Shown here: positions 9,210-18,154 of the stretch, piece by piece
How the letters are laid out: each line of letters opens with the position of its first letter
Numbering within the stretch: the stretch's first letter is position 1
Assembly: GCF_902859765.1 (NCBI RefSeq)
Contig: NZ_CADIJV010000006.1
Coordinates: 142,555-206,554, forward strand
Reading direction: 5' to 3'
Length of the DNA stretch: 64,000 nucleotides
DNA from: Achromobacter pulmonis
Lineage (GTDB): Bacteria; Pseudomonadota; Gammaproteobacteria; Burkholderiales; Burkholderiaceae_B
Translations under genes and position numbers: made by a program
Notes under the pieces: generated by a model
The model's database searches: none
Told to the model about the DNA's origin: nothing
Seen by the model: only the letters and a program-made list of their open reading frames with translations

Positions 9210-11087
9210 GTGTTCGAAATTTTTGGCGTGCCATCTTCGGCACTGTTCGGCCAGCTCCTGCTCGGCCTGATCAACGGTTCGTTCTATGCCTTGCTCTCGA
9301 TCGGGCTGGCGGTGATTTTCGGCCTGTTGAACATCATCAACTTCGCCCACGGCGCGCAGTACACGGCGGGCGCCTTCCTGGCCTGGATGCTGTTGAACTA
9401 CCTGGGCGTGAACTATTGGGCCGCGTTGGTGCTGGTGCCGCTCATCATGGCGGCCTTCGCCATCGTGGTCGAGCGCGCGCTGATCTCGCGCACCTACCGC
9501 ATGGACCACCTCTACGGTCTGCTGCTGACCTTCGGCATCGCCTTGCTGATCGAGGGGGGGTTGCGCCAGGCCTACGGCGTGTCGGGGCTGCCTTACACCA
9601 TTCCCAAGGCATTGTCGGGCGGCATCAACCTGGGTTTCATGTTCCTGCCCTGGTACCGCGGCTGGGCGGTGGTGGTGTCGCTGGTGCTGTGCCTGGCGGT
9701 TTGGGTGCTGATCGAAAAGACCCGGGTCGGCGCGATGCTGCGCGCCGCCACCGAGAACCCGACCATCGTGCGTTCCTTTGGCATCAACGTGCCGCTGTTG
9801 ATCACGCTGACCTATGCGCTGGGCGTGGCGCTGGCCTCGGTGGCCGGGGTGATCGCCGCGCCCATCTACCAGGTCAGTCCGATGATGGGCTCGAACCTGG
9901 TGGTGGTGGTGTTCGCGGTGGTGGTGATCGGCGGCATGGGATCGATCATGGGGGCCATCGTCAGCGGTTTCGGGCTCGGCATCATCGAGGGGCTGACCAA
10001 GGTGTTCTATCCGGAGGCCGCCAATCTGGCGATCTTCCTCATCATGGTGCTGGTGCTGCTGTGCAAGCCGGCCGGCCTGTTCGGCAAGCCGCTGCAGGTG
10101 CAGAACGTACTGGCGGCCGAGGCCACGCGCGAGCCGGTGCAATTGGGCCGACGCGCCATGCGCGGGTGCATGGCGGGCCTGGCCGTGGTGGCGCTGGCCG
10201 CGCCCTGGTTCGTCTACCCCACGTTCCTGATGAAGGTACTGTGCTTCGCGCTGTTCGCCGCCGCGTTCAATCTGCTGGTGGGCTATGTCGGCCTGCTGTC
10301 ATTCGGTCACGCGGCCTTCTTCGGCGCGGCGGCGTACGCCACCGGCATCGTCATGAAGCTGCTGGGCGCCACGCCGGAGCTGGGCCTGCTGGCCGGGGTG
10401 CTGACCGGCGGCCTGCTGGGGCTGGCGTTCGGCGCCATCGCCATCCGCCGCCAGGGCATCTACTTCGCCATGATCACGCTGGCCCTGTCGCAGCTGGTGT
10501 ACTTCATCGCGGTACAGGCCGGCTTCACCGGGGGCGAGGACGGTCTGCAGAGCGTGCCGCGCGGCAAGCTGTTCGGCCTGTTCGACCTGGACAGCGTGAT
10601 GCCGATGTACTACTTCACGCTGGCGGTGTTCGCGTTGGGCTACGCCTTCGTGTTGCGGGTACTGAATTCGCCGTTCGGCGAGGTGATCCGCTCGGTGCGC
10701 GACAACGAGCAGCGCGCCCGGTCGCTGGGGTATTCGACCTCGCGCTACAAGCTGCTGGCCTTCACGTTATCGGCTGCGGTGGCGGGCCTGGCCGGCGGCT
10801 TGAAGGTCCTGGTATTCGGCGTGGCGTCGCTGACCGACGTGCACTGGCACGCCAACGGCGAGGTGGTGCTGATGGCGCTGCTGGGCGGCATCGGCACGGT
10901 GTTCGGGCCGCTGGCCGGCGCGTTCACCTTCGTGTCGCTGCAGAATTTCCTGGCGCCGCTCGGCTCCTGGGTGCTGATCGTGCAGGGCGCCATCTTCATC
11001 CTCTGCGTCTTGTTGTTCCGCGACGGCATCATGGGTCTGGTGTCGCGCGCCTGGCTGGCCATGGCCAGCGCGAAAAAGGAGTCGTGA
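9210..11087 (+). CDS. Fused Liv-type ABC permease (LivH-LivM in one chain)
   Basis: A 625-residue, highly hydrophobic protein containing both permease subunits of a Liv transporter. Residues about 1-295 are LivH-like (ALLSIGLAVIFGLLNIINFAHG near the N-terminus). Residues about 315-625 are LivM-like (LLSFGHAAFFGAAAYATG and the EAA-type loop VIRSVRDNEQRARSLGYS). In most systems these are two genes. GTG at 9210 is chosen, with AAGGGGAG at 9196-9203 upstream; an earlier in-frame ATG at 9117 lies inside livF and gives a non-membrane N-terminus. The stop overlaps the next gene by one base. Confidence 0.93.
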   Translation: MFEIFGVPSSALFGQLLLGLINGSFYALLSIGLAVIFGLLNIINFAHGAQYTAGAFLAWMLLNYLGVNYWAALVLVPLIMAAFAIVVERALISRTYRMDHLYGLLLTFGIALLIEGGLRQAYGVSGLPYTIPKALSGGINLGFMFLPWYRGWAVVVSLVLCLAVWVLIEKTRVGAMLRAATENPTIVRSFGINVPLLITLTYALGVALASVAGVIAAPIYQVSPMMGSNLVVVVFAVVVIGGMGSIMGAIVSGFGLGIIEGLTKVFYPEAANLAIFLIMVLVLLCKPAGLFGKPLQVQNVLAAEATREPVQLGRRAMRGCMAGLAVVALAAPWFVYPTFLMKVLCFALFAAAFNLLVGYVGLLSFGHAAFFGAAAYATGIVMKLLGATPELGLLAGVLTGGLLGLAFGAIAIRRQGIYFAMITLALSQLVYFIAVQAGFTGGEDGLQSVPRGKLFGLFDLDSVMPMYYFTLAVFALGYAFVLRVLNSPFGEVIRSVRDNEQRARSLGYSTSRYKLLAFTLSAAVAGLAGGLKVLVFGVASLTDVHWHANGEVVLMALLGGIGTVFGPLAGAFTFVSLQNFLAPLGSWVLIVQGAIFILCVLLFRDGIMGLVSRAWLAMASAKKES

Positions 11088-11389
11088 TGTTCCTGCATGT
11101 GGTGATGTTGCAACTCTCCGGCGCCGCCGATGCGCGCTTCCATGAGCGGGTGCAGGGCTACTGCGCCCGCATCCTGGCGGAGTGCGACGGGGTGGCGATC
11201 TACGCTTTCCGGCCCAATGCGGCCAGCCGTTCGGATGGCCTGACCCATGCCGTGGTGGCGGGCTTTCTTGACGCTGCCGCGCACGAGCGCTACCAGGTAT
11301 CGCCCGCGCACCAGGACATGAAAGCCTATATGGCCGGCTTCATCGAGCGCATCGTGGTGTACGACGGGGAAATCCCTACAAATCCCTGA
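11087..11389 (+). CDS. Dabb-domain (stress-responsive alpha/beta barrel) protein
   Basis: A 100-residue protein of the Dabb family, recognised by its N-terminal strand MFLHVVMLQL, the central helix and the SPAHQDMKAYM segment near the C-terminus. Dabb proteins are small dimeric ferredoxin-like folds; some are cyclases or decarboxylases, many unknown. The ATG overlaps the permease stop by one base (TGATG), so it belongs to the transport operon and likely acts on the imported compound. Confidence 0.85.
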   Translation: MFLHVVMLQLSGAADARFHERVQGYCARILAECDGVAIYAFRPNAASRSDGLTHAVVAGFLDAAAHERYQVSPAHQDMKAYMAGFIERIVVYDGEIPTNP

Positions 11390-11471
11390 ATATTCCCGTT
11401 TCCGGAAAGGGCTACACTCGCGAATGATTTTTTGCCACCGGACCGTTCCACCCGTCATAGGTTGATAGATC

Positions 11472-12167
11472 ATGGACTACGTATTGCCTCCCCAGCCGCA
11501 GACCGCGGTTCCCGTTGCCGGCAGCGCCGCATTGTTCCCGGTGCGCCGCGTCTACTGCGTCGGCCGCAACTATGCCGAGCACGCCAAGGAAATGGGTTTC
11601 ACCGGCCGTGAAGATCCGTTTTTCTTCTGCAAGCCCGCCGACGCGGTGCTGAGCGTGGCCGACGGCGAGACCGGCAAGATGCCTTACCCGCCCAAGACCT
11701 CCAACCTGCACTACGAAATGGAGCTGGTGGTGGTGCTGGGCAAGGGCGGCCGCGATATCCCGGTGGAACAGGCCAACGACTGCGTCTGGGGCTACGCCCT
11801 GGGCCTGGACATGACCCGCCGCGACCTGCAGGGCGAAATGAAGAAGCAGGGCCGTCCCTGGGAAGTGGGCAAGGCCTTCGACCTGTCGGCGCCGCTGGGC
11901 CCGATCCATCCGCGCAGCGTGGTCGGCACGCTCGACAAGGGCGCCATCTGGCTCGACGTCAACGGCCAGCGCAAGCAGGCCAGCGATATCTCGCAGATGA
12001 TCTGGAATGTGCCCGAGAGCATTGCCTACCTGTCGGGTCTGTTCGAGTTGCAACCCGGCGACATCATCTTCACCGGCACGCCCGAAGGCGTGGGCGCCGT
12101 GGTGCAGGGCGATGTCATCACCGGTGGGGTGGAAGGCCTGGGCGAACTTCGCGTCCAGATCGTTTAA
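11472..12167 (+). CDS. Fumarylacetoacetate hydrolase-family protein
   Basis: A 231-residue FAH-superfamily C-C hydrolase or decarboxylase. The family features seen are [13 protein letters not shown] at the start, the metal-binding Glu region [16 protein letters not shown] and the C-terminal [15 protein letters not shown]. Close relatives include fumarylpyruvate hydrolase (gentisate pathway) and acylpyruvases. It starts 82 bp after the Dabb gene and may be cotranscribed with, or serve the same catabolic route as, the Liv-type cluster. The specific substrate cannot be fixed. Confidence 0.9.
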   Translation: MDYVLPPQPQTAVPVAGSAALFPVRRVYCVGRNYAEHAKEMGFTGREDPFFFCKPADAVLSVADGETGKMPYPPKTSNLHYEMELVVVLGKGGRDIPVEQANDCVWGYALGLDMTRRDLQGEMKKQGRPWEVGKAFDLSAPLGPIHPRSVVGTLDKGAIWLDVNGQRKQASDISQMIWNVPESIAYLSGLFELQPGDIIFTGTPEGVGAVVQGDVITGGVEGLGELRVQIV

Positions 12168-12208
12168 AGTACGCCCGGGAACTGTTTCTTCACTTCAGGA
12201 GCGCCAGC

Positions 12209-12340
12209 ATGCGCAGCAAGATCGTGCTGACCGCCTTCGTCGTGTTCGGCTTCGTGCTCGCCGGTTGCAATACCGTGGCGGGCATGGGCAAGGACATGTC
12301 GCGGGCCGGCAACGCCATCACCAACGCCGCCGACAAGTAA
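12209..12340 (+). CDS. Entericidin A/B-family small lipoprotein
   Basis: A 43-residue lipoprotein with a Lys/Arg-containing N-terminus, a hydrophobic core and the lipobox LAGC (Cys20), followed by NTVAGMGKDMSRAGNAI. That is the entericidin pattern of a short amphipathic mature peptide. In E. coli, entericidins are small membrane lipoproteins forming an antidote/toxin pair; here only one copy is present, as in many betaproteobacteria. AGGAG at 12197-12201 lies 7 bases upstream of the ATG. A strong terminator follows 18 bp after the stop. Confidence 0.87.
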   Translation: MRSKIVLTAFVVFGFVLAGCNTVAGMGKDMSRAGNAITNAADK

Positions 12341-12358
12341 TCGTCCGGCCGAGGCAAT

Positions 12359-12394
12359 AAAAAACCCCTTGATCGCTCAAGGGGTTTTTCTTTG
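12359..12394. terminator. Intrinsic terminator, probably bidirectional
   Basis: A 12-bp stem (AAAACCCCTTGA / TCAAGGGGTTTT) with a 4-nt loop is flanked by A-run and T-run. It ends the entericidin transcript and faces the convergent phoH-like gene, so it can serve both strands. Confidence 0.85.
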
Positions 12395-12464
12395 GCGGGC
12401 CCGGCGTTACAGCGTTTCCCCTTTTGGGGCAGCTAGTCCGCGGCTGTGGGCGCGGCGTGGGGGC

Positions 12465-14162
12465 TCACAGTACATCCCCCGCGTAGTCGGCCAGGCGCGA
12501 GCGTTCGCCGCGTTGCAGGGTCACGTGGCCCGAATGCGGCCAACCCTTGAACCGGTCGACCACGTAGGTCAGGCCCGAGCTGCCCTCGGTCAGGTAAGGG
12601 GTGTCGATCTGGGCGATATTGCCCAGGCAGATCACCTTGGTGCCGGGACCGGCGCGCGTCACCAGCGTCTTCATCTGCTTGGGTGTCAGGTTCTGGGCCT
12701 CGTCGATGATCAGGTACTTGTTCAGGAAGGTGCGGCCGCGCATGAAGTTCAATGACTTGACCTTGATGCGCGAGCGAATCAGGTCCATGGTGGCGGCGCG
12801 CCCCCAATCGCCATTGCCTTCGCCTTCGCCCATGTTGAGCACGTCGAGGTTGTCTTCCAGCGCTCCCATCCAGGGCAGCATCTTTTCTTCCTCGGTGCCA
12901 GGCAGAAAGCCGATGTCTTCACCGACCGGCACCGTGACGCGGGTCATGATGATCTCGGTGTAGCGCTTGGTCTCCAGCACCTGGGTGATGCCGGCCGCCA
13001 GCGCCAGCAGCGTCTTGCCCGTGCCCGCCTGGCCCAGCAGCGACACGAAGTCGCATTCCGGATTCATCAGCAGGTTCATGGCGAAGTTCTGCTCGCGGTT
13101 GCGCGCGGTGATGCCCCAGACGTTGTTCTTGCCGTGGGTGTAGTCACGCAGCGTCGCCAGCACCGCCATCTTGCCGCTGACCTCGCGCACCTGGGCATAC
13201 AGGGGCATCTGGCCTTCGAAATAGACGAACTGGTTGACGACGAACTGCGAACACAGCGGCCCATGGATGCGGTAGAAGGTGGTGCCGCCCTGTTGCCAGG
13301 ATTCGACGTCCTTGCCGTGCTTGTTCCAGAAGTCCTCGGGCAACTGCATCACGCCCGAGTACATCAGGTCCGAGTCTTCCAGGACGTGGTCGTTGAAGTA
13401 GTCTTCGGCGGCCATGCCCAGGGCGCGCGCCTTCAGGCGCATGTTGATGTCCTTGGACACCAGCACCACCTCGCGCTGCGGGTATTTTTCCTGCAGGGCC
13501 CGCACCACGCCCAGGATCTGGTTGTCGGCCTTGCCCATGGGCAGGTCCGAGGGCAGGGTGCTGTGGATGGCGGTGGTCTGGAACATCAGGCGCCCGGTGG
13601 CGTCCTTGTTGCCCAGCTTGGCCAGTTCCAGGCCTTCGTCGAGCTGGGTCGCGTCCTGTACCAGCGCGTCGAGCGAGCGGCTGACCTGGCGGGCGTTGCG
13701 CGCCACTTCCGACATGCCCTTTTTCTGGTGGTCCAGTTCTTCGAGCGTCATCATCGGCAGGAAGATGTCGTGCTCTTCGAAGCGGAACAGCGAACTGGGG
13801 TCGTGCAGCAGCACGTTGGTGTCCAGCACGAACAGCTTGCGCGGCTCGTTCTGGGCGCGCGGCTTGGCACGCCTGGCCGGGGCCGCGGCGGTCTTGGCCG
13901 GGCGTGCCTGGGCGCGCGGCGCCGGCGCGGCGGGCGGCGGCGGAACCTGGCGGGCCGGGATCTGCGCCTTGCGGCCGGGGGCGGCCATGCCGTCGAGTTC
14001 GGGCTGCACCAGCAGTTCGTTCTCGTCGTCTTCGGCCAGGGCGGCCTGGGTGTTCGACCGCGCAGCGGCGGTCTTGGTCGTGCGGGCCTGCGCCCGGGCG
14101 TTATCGCCCGAGGGGAAGGTCAGGATGGCTGCGGGGCGGGTGGGCAACTTCGGAAGCGGCAT
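12465..14162 (-). CDS. PIN domain - PhoH ATPase fusion protein
   Basis: A 565-residue protein of the PhoH2/YlaK type. A basic Ala/Pro-rich leader (about 1-110) precedes a PIN ribonuclease domain starting LFVLDTNVLLHDP, with further acidic residues (EELD, SKDINMRLKA). A PhoH P-loop ATPase domain follows, with Walker A GQAGTGKT and Walker B YLIIDEAQN. Such proteins act as RNA helicase-nuclease hybrids in RNA metabolism. ATG 14162 is preceded by a GGAG. It lies downstream of, and in the same direction as, bcp and the Mth938-like gene. Confidence 0.93.
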   Translation of the reverse strand: MPLPKLPTRPAAILTFPSGDNARAQARTTKTAAARSNTQAALAEDDENELLVQPELDGMAAPGRKAQIPARQVPPPPAAPAPRAQARPAKTAAAPARRAKPRAQNEPRKLFVLDTNVLLHDPSSLFRFEEHDIFLPMMTLEELDHQKKGMSEVARNARQVSRSLDALVQDATQLDEGLELAKLGNKDATGRLMFQTTAIHSTLPSDLPMGKADNQILGVVRALQEKYPQREVVLVSKDINMRLKARALGMAAEDYFNDHVLEDSDLMYSGVMQLPEDFWNKHGKDVESWQQGGTTFYRIHGPLCSQFVVNQFVYFEGQMPLYAQVREVSGKMAVLATLRDYTHGKNNVWGITARNREQNFAMNLLMNPECDFVSLLGQAGTGKTLLALAAGITQVLETKRYTEIIMTRVTVPVGEDIGFLPGTEEEKMLPWMGALEDNLDVLNMGEGEGNGDWGRAATMDLIRSRIKVKSLNFMRGRTFLNKYLIIDEAQNLTPKQMKTLVTRAGPGTKVICLGNIAQIDTPYLTEGSSGLTYVVDRFKGWPHSGHVTLQRGERSRLADYAGDVL

Positions 14163-14220
14163 ATGCGTCACTCTCCAGTATGGGCCGGCTATGGCACCTG
14201 ACGGGTATTTCTGTGCACGG

Positions 14221-14688
14221 CTAACCGATGCTCTTGGCGGCCTGCAGGACTTCCTTGGCATGGCCCGGGACCTTCACCCCGCGCCACTCCTGCACCAGCA
14301 CGCCATAAGCGTCGATCAGAAAGGTGCTGCGCTCGATGCCGCGCACCTGCTTGCCGTACATGTTCTTCTGCTTGATGACGCCGTACAGATTGCACACGGT
14401 TTCGTCGGCGTCGGAGATGAGAGGGAAAGGAAGCTCGTACTTGGCCTTGAAATTCTCGTGCGACTTCAGCGAATCGCGCGAGATCCCGACCACCACGGCG
14501 CTGGCCGACAGGAAGTCGGCATGCAGGTCGCGGAAATCCTGGCTTTCGGTGGTGCAGCCAGGGGTGTTGTCCTTGGGGTAGAAATACAGGATCACGGCGC
14601 GACCCTGGCATTGCTCCAGGCTGATCGGCCCGATCGTGCTTTCAGCGGTGAACAGCGGGGCGGGCTTGCCGATGATGGGCATCATCAT
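14221..14688 (-). CDS. bcp: Thioredoxin-dependent peroxiredoxin (Bcp/PrxQ type)
   Basis: A 155-residue peroxiredoxin that reduces hydrogen and organic peroxides. The peroxidatic Cys45 lies in YPKDNTPGCTTESQ. E. coli Bcp has a resolving Cys five residues later, but here position 50 is Gln, so this protein uses another Cys (C27 or the one in ETVCNLYG) or works as a 1-Cys enzyme. The start is the first of three tandem ATGs and overlaps the upstream gene's stop by 4 bp. An operon with the Mth938-like gene is therefore likely. Confidence 0.93.
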   Translation of the reverse strand: MMMPIIGKPAPLFTAESTIGPISLEQCQGRAVILYFYPKDNTPGCTTESQDFRDLHADFLSASAVVVGISRDSLKSHENFKAKYELPFPLISDADETVCNLYGVIKQKNMYGKQVRGIERSTFLIDAYGVLVQEWRGVKVPGHAKEVLQAAKSIG

Positions 14689-15146
14689 GTCTGGGGTTCT
14701 CCGTTGGGGGGGATGAGGGCGACGACGACGCGCCGGCCCTCCGCCATCAGGATGTTGTAGGTGCGGGAGGCGGCGTGGGTGTCCATGATTTCCACGCCGA
14801 TGCCCGCCGCCAACAGGGGACGCAGCACATCGGGACGCAGGAATTGCTGGCGGGCGCCCGTGCCCACCAGCAGCACTTCGGGCGCATTGGCCGGGCGGCT
14901 GGGGGTGGCTTCGGGTTCGTCCAGGAAAGCCAGCGGATCGCGCACGGGTTCGGACAAGCCGGCCGCCTGGCGCAAGAGGGTGGGGGTGATGTCGGCCGGC
15001 GACTGAACGGGCCAATGGGTCACTTCGCCTTCGGGGCCAAAAGCGACCGAGGAGGAAAAACGTACCTGGTTGACCTCGATATAGCCATCACCATAAGCGG
15101 TGACGGTGTTCAGGGCGGCCGTCGCAGGATCGGTATGCAGCTTCAA
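14685..15146 (-). CDS. Mth938-like domain protein (DUF498)
   Basis: A 153-residue protein of the Mth938/Xcc1710-like family, related to the mitochondrial complex I assembly factor NDUFAF3. Diagnostic stretches are the N-terminal ITAYGDGYIEVNQVRFSSSV-like region and LLVGTGARQQFL followed by GVEIMDTHAASRTYNILMAEGRRVVVALIP. Function in bacteria is not defined. It is coupled by a 4-bp overlap to bcp downstream and probably opens this minus-strand operon. Confidence 0.85.
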   Translation of the reverse strand: MKLHTDPATAALNTVTAYGDGYIEVNQVRFSSSVAFGPEGEVTHWPVQSPADITPTLLRQAAGLSEPVRDPLAFLDEPEATPSRPANAPEVLLVGTGARQQFLRPDVLRPLLAAGIGVEIMDTHAASRTYNILMAEGRRVVVALIPPNGEPQT

Positions 15147-15380
15147 TAAATACTCCGGCTTTATGGTTCCGATAATAGCGCATCAGGATGGCGGCATGTT
15201 GCACGGTTTCCACTGCGAAAATGGGGGCTTTTCCGTCCAATTTGCCGCCCAGGCGTCCTTGCGCTAGATTACAGGGTTTTGCTGCGCCGCAAACGTGTGC
15301 CGGCGCGGCTGTTGAGCCCGTTTCCCCTTCGCGCTGTCGCGCCCTGGATTTTTGCCCCTTCGCCCCTAAGGATTCCCATC

Positions 15381-16565
15381 ATGAGGAAGTTCTCTCGCAT
15401 TGAGCGTTTGCCCCCGTACGTTTTCAACATTACCGGCGAGCTCAAGATGGCAGCCCGTCGGCGCGGCGAAGACATCATCGACATGTCCATGGGCAATCCC
15501 GACGGCCCCACGCCCAAGCACATCGTCGACAAGATGGTCGAGGCCACCATCCGCCCGACCACCCATGGCTATTCGGTGTCCAAGGGAATTCCGCGCCTGC
15601 GCAAGGCCATCTGCGACTGGTACCAGCGCCGCTATGCGGTCGAGTTCGACCCGGATTCCGAAGCCATCGTCACCATCGGTTCCAAGGAAGGCCTGGCGCA
15701 CCTGATGCTGGCCACCCTGGACCGCGGCGACACCGTGCTGGTGCCCAACCCCAGCTATCCGATCCACATCTATGGCGCAGTCATCGCCGGCGCCAACATC
15801 CGTTCGGTGCGCATGACGCCGGGAGTGGACTTCTTCGAGGAACTCGAGCGCGCCGTGCGCGAGTCGATCCCGAAGCCCAAGATGATGGTGCTGGGCTTCC
15901 CCAGCAACCCGACGGCCCAGTGCGTCGACCTGTCGTTCTTCGAGCGTGTGGTGGCCCTGGCCAAGGAACACGACATCCTGGTGGTGCACGACCTGGCCTA
16001 CGCCGACATCACCTTCGACGGCTATGTGGCGCCCTCGATCATGCAGGTGCCCGGCGCGCGCGATGTCGCGGTCGAGTTCTTCACCATGAGCAAGAGCTAC
16101 AACATGGCGGGCTGGCGCATCGGCTACATGGTCGGCAACCGCGAGCTGGTCGGCGCGCTGGCGCGCATCAAGAGTTATCACGACTACGGTACGTTCACGC
16201 CGATCCAGGTGGCTTCCATCGCCGCCCTGGACGGCCCGCAGGATTGCGTGAGCGAGATCGTGGCGCAGTACCAAAGCCGCCGCGACGTGCTCGCGCGCGG
16301 CCTGCATGAAGCAGGTTGGAATGTGGAAATTCCCAAGGCGTCCATGTACATCTGGGCGCAGATCCCCGAACCCTACCGGGCGATGGGCTCTTTGGAGTTT
16401 GCCAAGCGTGTCCTGTCGGATGCGAAAGTGGCCGTGTCCCCCGGGATCGGCTTCGGCGAGTATGGCGACGAATATGTGCGCTTCGCTCTTATCGAAAACG
16501 AGCAGCGCACCCGCCAGGCGGTGCGCGGCATCAAGGATATGTTCCGCAAGGACGGCTTGCTGTAA
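15381..16565 (+). CDS. alaC: Alanine aminotransferase-type PLP enzyme (AlaC)
   Basis: A 394-residue class I/II fold-type I aminotransferase, most like AlaC (glutamate-pyruvate aminotransferase). The start [41 protein letters not shown] is typical of the family as a whole. The PLP-lysine motif [19 protein letters not shown] is present. The ATG at 15381 matches the family start; the longer frame upstream has no family similarity. It lies directly before hom and thrC on the same strand, separated from hom by a hairpin repeat. Confidence 0.9.
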   Translation: MRKFSRIERLPPYVFNITGELKMAARRRGEDIIDMSMGNPDGPTPKHIVDKMVEATIRPTTHGYSVSKGIPRLRKAICDWYQRRYAVEFDPDSEAIVTIGSKEGLAHLMLATLDRGDTVLVPNPSYPIHIYGAVIAGANIRSVRMTPGVDFFEELERAVRESIPKPKMMVLGFPSNPTAQCVDLSFFERVVALAKEHDILVVHDLAYADITFDGYVAPSIMQVPGARDVAVEFFTMSKSYNMAGWRIGYMVGNRELVGALARIKSYHDYGTFTPIQVASIAALDGPQDCVSEIVAQYQSRRDVLARGLHEAGWNVEIPKASMYIWAQIPEPYRAMGSLEFAKRVLSDAKVAVSPGIGFGEYGDEYVRFALIENEQRTRQAVRGIKDMFRKDGLL

Positions 16566-16567
16566 GT

Positions 16568-16604
16568 CCCCCCGAAGCGCTGCGCGCTTCCCCCTCAGAG
16601 GGGC
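16568..16604. repeat. Intergenic palindromic repeat, copy 1 (alaC-hom)
   Basis: A perfect hairpin GAAGCGC-TGC-GCGCTTC (16574-16590) is followed by CCCCTC-A-GAGGGG. The same two-part element occurs between hom and thrC (18068-18105). A GC-rich inverted-repeat stretch continues to about 16660. It looks like a REP-type intergenic element of this lineage. Confidence 0.6.
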
Positions 16605-16744
16605 ATGCCTGCGGACCGGCGGAGCCGGATCCGCGGCATCCCGCTCGGGGAGGGCGCCCGTGGACTGTATGTAGCCGTTATTGCGTGAGTGTTTGGAGAA
16701 ATGAAATGAATTCCCCTCAACGCCCGCCCGCCGAGGGCGCCGCG

Positions 16745-18049
16745 ATGAATCCCATGAAAGTGGGCTTGCTCGGCCTGGGCGTGGTCGGTGGCGGCACCTG
16801 GACGGTGCTGTCGCGCAATGCGGAAGAGATCGCGCGCCGCGCCGGTCGCCGCATCGAAGTGACCCGCGCCGCCGTGCGCGACGTGCCCAAGGCGCGCGCC
16901 CGCGTCGGCGACACGCTGCCGGTGGATACCGACGTGCACGCGCTGGTGCGCGATCCCGAGATCGACATCGTGGTCGAGTTGATCGGCGGCGACACCCTGG
17001 CGCGCGAGCTGGTGCTGGAAGCCATCGCCAACGGCAAGCACGTGGTCACCGCCAACAAGGCGCTGCTGGCCAAGCACGGCAACGAGATCTTCGCCGCGGC
17101 ATCCGAGCGCGGCGTGATGGTGGCGTTCGAGGCCGCCGTCGCCGGTGGCATTCCCATCATCAAGGCGATCCGTGAAGGCCTGACCGCCAACCGCATCCAG
17201 TGGGTCGCCGGCATCATCAACGGCACCACCAATTTCATCTTGTCCGAGATGCGCTCGCGCGGCCTGCCATTCGCCGACGTGTTGGCCGAAGCCCAGCGCC
17301 TGGGCTACGCCGAAGCCGATCCCACCTTCGACGTGGAAGGCGTCGACGCCGCGCACAAGCTGACGCTGCTGGCTTCGCTGGCCTTCGGTGTGCCGGTGCA
17401 GTTCGACCGCGCCTACATCGAAGGCATTTCGCAACTGGCGGCCGAGGACATCGAGCATGCCGAGCGCCTGGGCTACCGCATCAAGCTGCTGGGCATCACC
17501 AAGCGCCGTGCCGATGGCATCGAGCTGCGCGTGCACCCGGCGCTGGTGCCGGCCGAGCGCCTGCTGGCCAATGTCGAGGGCGCGATGAACGCGGTGCTGG
17601 TCAAGGGCGACGCGGTCGGCCCGACACTCTATTACGGCCAGGGCGCCGGCGAAGAGCCGACCGCTTCGGCGGTGGTGGCGGATCTGGTCGACGTGACCCG
17701 CCTGCATACCGCGGATCCTGGCAACCGCGTGCCGCACCTGGCGTTCCAGCCGGACGCCATGGCCGACACGCCGATCCTGCCGATCGAGCAGGTCAGCACC
17801 TCCTATTACCTGCGCCTGCGCGTGGACGACCAGCCGGGCGTGCTGGCCGACATCGCGCGCCTGCTGGCCGATCGCTCGATCTCGATCGGCTCGATGATCC
17901 AGCAGCCTTCGCATATCGGCGGCGCCGACATCATCTTCCTGACGCACGAGGCGGTGGAAGGCAACGTCAACCAGGCCATCGAGCACATCGAGACCTTGCC
18001 GTTCGTGCGCTCCAAGGTCACGCGCCTGCGCGTGGAGCACTTGCTATGA
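16745..18049 (+). CDS. hom: Homoserine dehydrogenase
   Basis: A 434-residue NAD(P)-dependent homoserine dehydrogenase that converts aspartate semialdehyde to homoserine. The nucleotide-binding GLLGLGVVGGGTW is at residues 7-19. The homoserine dehydrogenase core (AVAGGIPIIKAIREGLTANRI, INGTTNFIL) follows, and a C-terminal ACT domain (about 350-434) likely mediates threonine feedback. ATG 16745 gives a standard-length protein. An ATG at 16706 with a better GGAGA would add 13 residues and cannot be excluded. It is followed by thrC, making a Thr synthesis group. Confidence 0.95.
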   Translation: MNPMKVGLLGLGVVGGGTWTVLSRNAEEIARRAGRRIEVTRAAVRDVPKARARVGDTLPVDTDVHALVRDPEIDIVVELIGGDTLARELVLEAIANGKHVVTANKALLAKHGNEIFAAASERGVMVAFEAAVAGGIPIIKAIREGLTANRIQWVAGIINGTTNFILSEMRSRGLPFADVLAEAQRLGYAEADPTFDVEGVDAAHKLTLLASLAFGVPVQFDRAYIEGISQLAAEDIEHAERLGYRIKLLGITKRRADGIELRVHPALVPAERLLANVEGAMNAVLVKGDAVGPTLYYGQGAGEEPTASAVVADLVDVTRLHTADPGNRVPHLAFQPDAMADTPILPIEQVSTSYYLRLRVDDQPGVLADIARLLADRSISIGSMIQQPSHIGGADIIFLTHEAVEGNVNQAIEHIETLPFVRSKVTRLRVEHLL

Positions 18050-18067
18050 AGCCCCAGGGTGAGCCCT

Positions 18068-18105
18068 TCCCCGAAGCGCCTGCGGCGCTTCCCCTCAAGG
18101 GGGCG
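18068..18105. repeat. Intergenic palindromic repeat, copy 2 (hom-thrC)
   Basis: A hairpin GAAGCGCC-TGC-GGCGCTTC (18073-18091) is followed by CCCTCAAGGGGG. It matches copy 1 at 16568 with compensating changes that keep the stem, as expected for a structured repeat. Confidence 0.6.
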
Positions 18106-18154
18106 CTCGCGGCGGCCTGGCTGTGCGGGCGCAGTGCATTGTGGAGTCAATGAC

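Noticed and set aside
9416-11389. 657-codon plus-strand frame overlapping the LivHM fusion
   Set aside because: Only its last 100 codons are real (the Dabb gene from 11087). The rest is an Arg/Gly-rich shadow of the permease frame.
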